From Rhizobium sp. Q54 (lineage in GTDB: Bacteria > Pseudomonadota > Alphaproteobacteria > UBA828), in the NCBI GenBank assembly GCA_945892755.1, contig CAMDDO010000001.1, positions 62,001-126,000 of the forward strand: a DNA stretch of 64,000 nucleotides, given 5' to 3'. Below the pieces are notes generated by a model that had not been told where the DNA came from, ran no database searches, and saw only the letters and a list, made by a program, of their open reading frames with translations. Positions within the stretch are counted from its first letter, which is position 1. Each line of letters starts with the position of its first letter. A program made the translations under genes and the position numbers. Positions 63,648-64,000 of the stretch are shown piece by piece.

Positions 63648-64000
63648 ATGGTCGAATCCTCTCCCGATTCCATCCTCGCCCTTCTCGGACGCGGCCATTA
63701 CGTCGCCGATCGGGCGCTCGCGACCACGCTCCACCTCGCGCTCACGCTCAATCGCGCGCTCTTGCTTGAGGGCCGCGCCGGCGTCGGCAAGACCGCGCTC
63801 GCGCGCACGCTCGCAACCGCGCTTGGCCGGCGGCTCTTGGCGTTGCACTGCCATGAGGGGCTCGATCTCGCGCACGCGGTCTATGAATGGAACGTGCCGG
63901 CGCAACTCCTCGAGCTGCGCCTGACGCAAATCGCGAAGGGCAAGGGCGCGCCGGCCGAGACGCCCGATCTATTCGATCCGCGTTATTTGATCCGCCGGCC
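63648..64000 (+). CDS. MoxR-family AAA+ ATPase (CoxD-like), cluster B, 3' truncated by window
   Basis: The frame is open from the ATG at 63648 to the end of the window (117 residues). It encodes the N terminus of a MoxR ATPase: HYVADRALATTLHLALTLN, Walker A EGRAGVGKTALA and CHEGLDLAHAVYEWN. These closely parallel the cluster A protein (YEGLDVSTAVYEWD), so each hydroxylase cluster has its own maturation ATPase. A VWA (CoxE) gene probably follows beyond the window. Confidence 0.85.
   Translation, partial: MVESSPDSILALLGRGHYVADRALATTLHLALTLNRALLLEGRAGVGKTALARTLATALGRRLLALHCHEGLDLAHAVYEWNVPAQLLELRLTQIAKGKGAPAETPDLFDPRYLIRR

Overview
The window is GC-rich, densely coded DNA from an alphaproteobacterium. 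This rests on gene content, not on a database match. It has a DivL-type kinase with tyrosine in place of histidine, alphaproteobacterial-type addB/addA, the amgK-murU cell-wall recycling pair, a TIGR02300 (FYDLN) zinc-ribbon protein, and a housekeeping block typical of that class. Genus cannot be told from the sequence.

Region 1 (about 1-24.6 kb) is conserved core. The forward chain divL - tsaE - amgK - murU - addB - addA is joined by 4-base stop/start overlaps and is followed by trxA and a strong terminator. A reverse block then holds folC, accD, trpA, trpB, trpF, pyrF, a LapA-domain protein, ihfB, sppA, rpsA, cmk and aroA. Two accessory genes, an amidohydrolase and an acyl-CoA-dehydrogenase-fold monooxygenase, sit between trxA and folC. 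The PyrF lacks one of the four catalytic charged residues.

A tRNA-Ala(GGC) at 24571-24646 marks a sharp change. Region 2 (24.7-64 kb) is almost entirely catabolic and accessory. In order it holds: a Tat-exported intradiol dioxygenase; a hydrolase / Rid / amidohydrolase / ACMSD-like cluster; an EamA exporter; an ABC importer with a TorT-like binding protein; both subunits of an N,N-dimethylformamidase-like enzyme with a small unknown protein and an FAD monooxygenase; and a reverse operon of a DAO-family oxidase, a glutamine-synthetase-like ligase, three glutamate-synthase-like subunits (GlxB/C/D or MgsA/B/C) and a small unknown protein. Beyond that lie an SDR plus coxMSLDE-type molybdenum hydroxylase cluster, another amidohydrolase, an OFA-like MFS carrier, a type II sulfide:quinone oxidoreductase, a GntR/FCD regulator, and a second molybdenum hydroxylase cluster (coxL form II-S-M-D) that runs off the end.

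The most interesting reading is that 30.5-46 kb forms one route for C1-amine or amide nitrogen. A DMFase would release dimethylamine and formate, and a ligase plus amino-acid-synthase set would move (methyl)amine nitrogen into glutamate derivatives. This linkage is inference from neighbourhood. Other points are an R-x-A-A-E or R-A-A-E C-terminal tail on four amidohydrolase-superfamily proteins, a TTGTATAC operator-like site at two distant promoters, and families of palindromic repeats between the accessory genes. No CRISPR array, transposase, phage gene or rRNA was seen.
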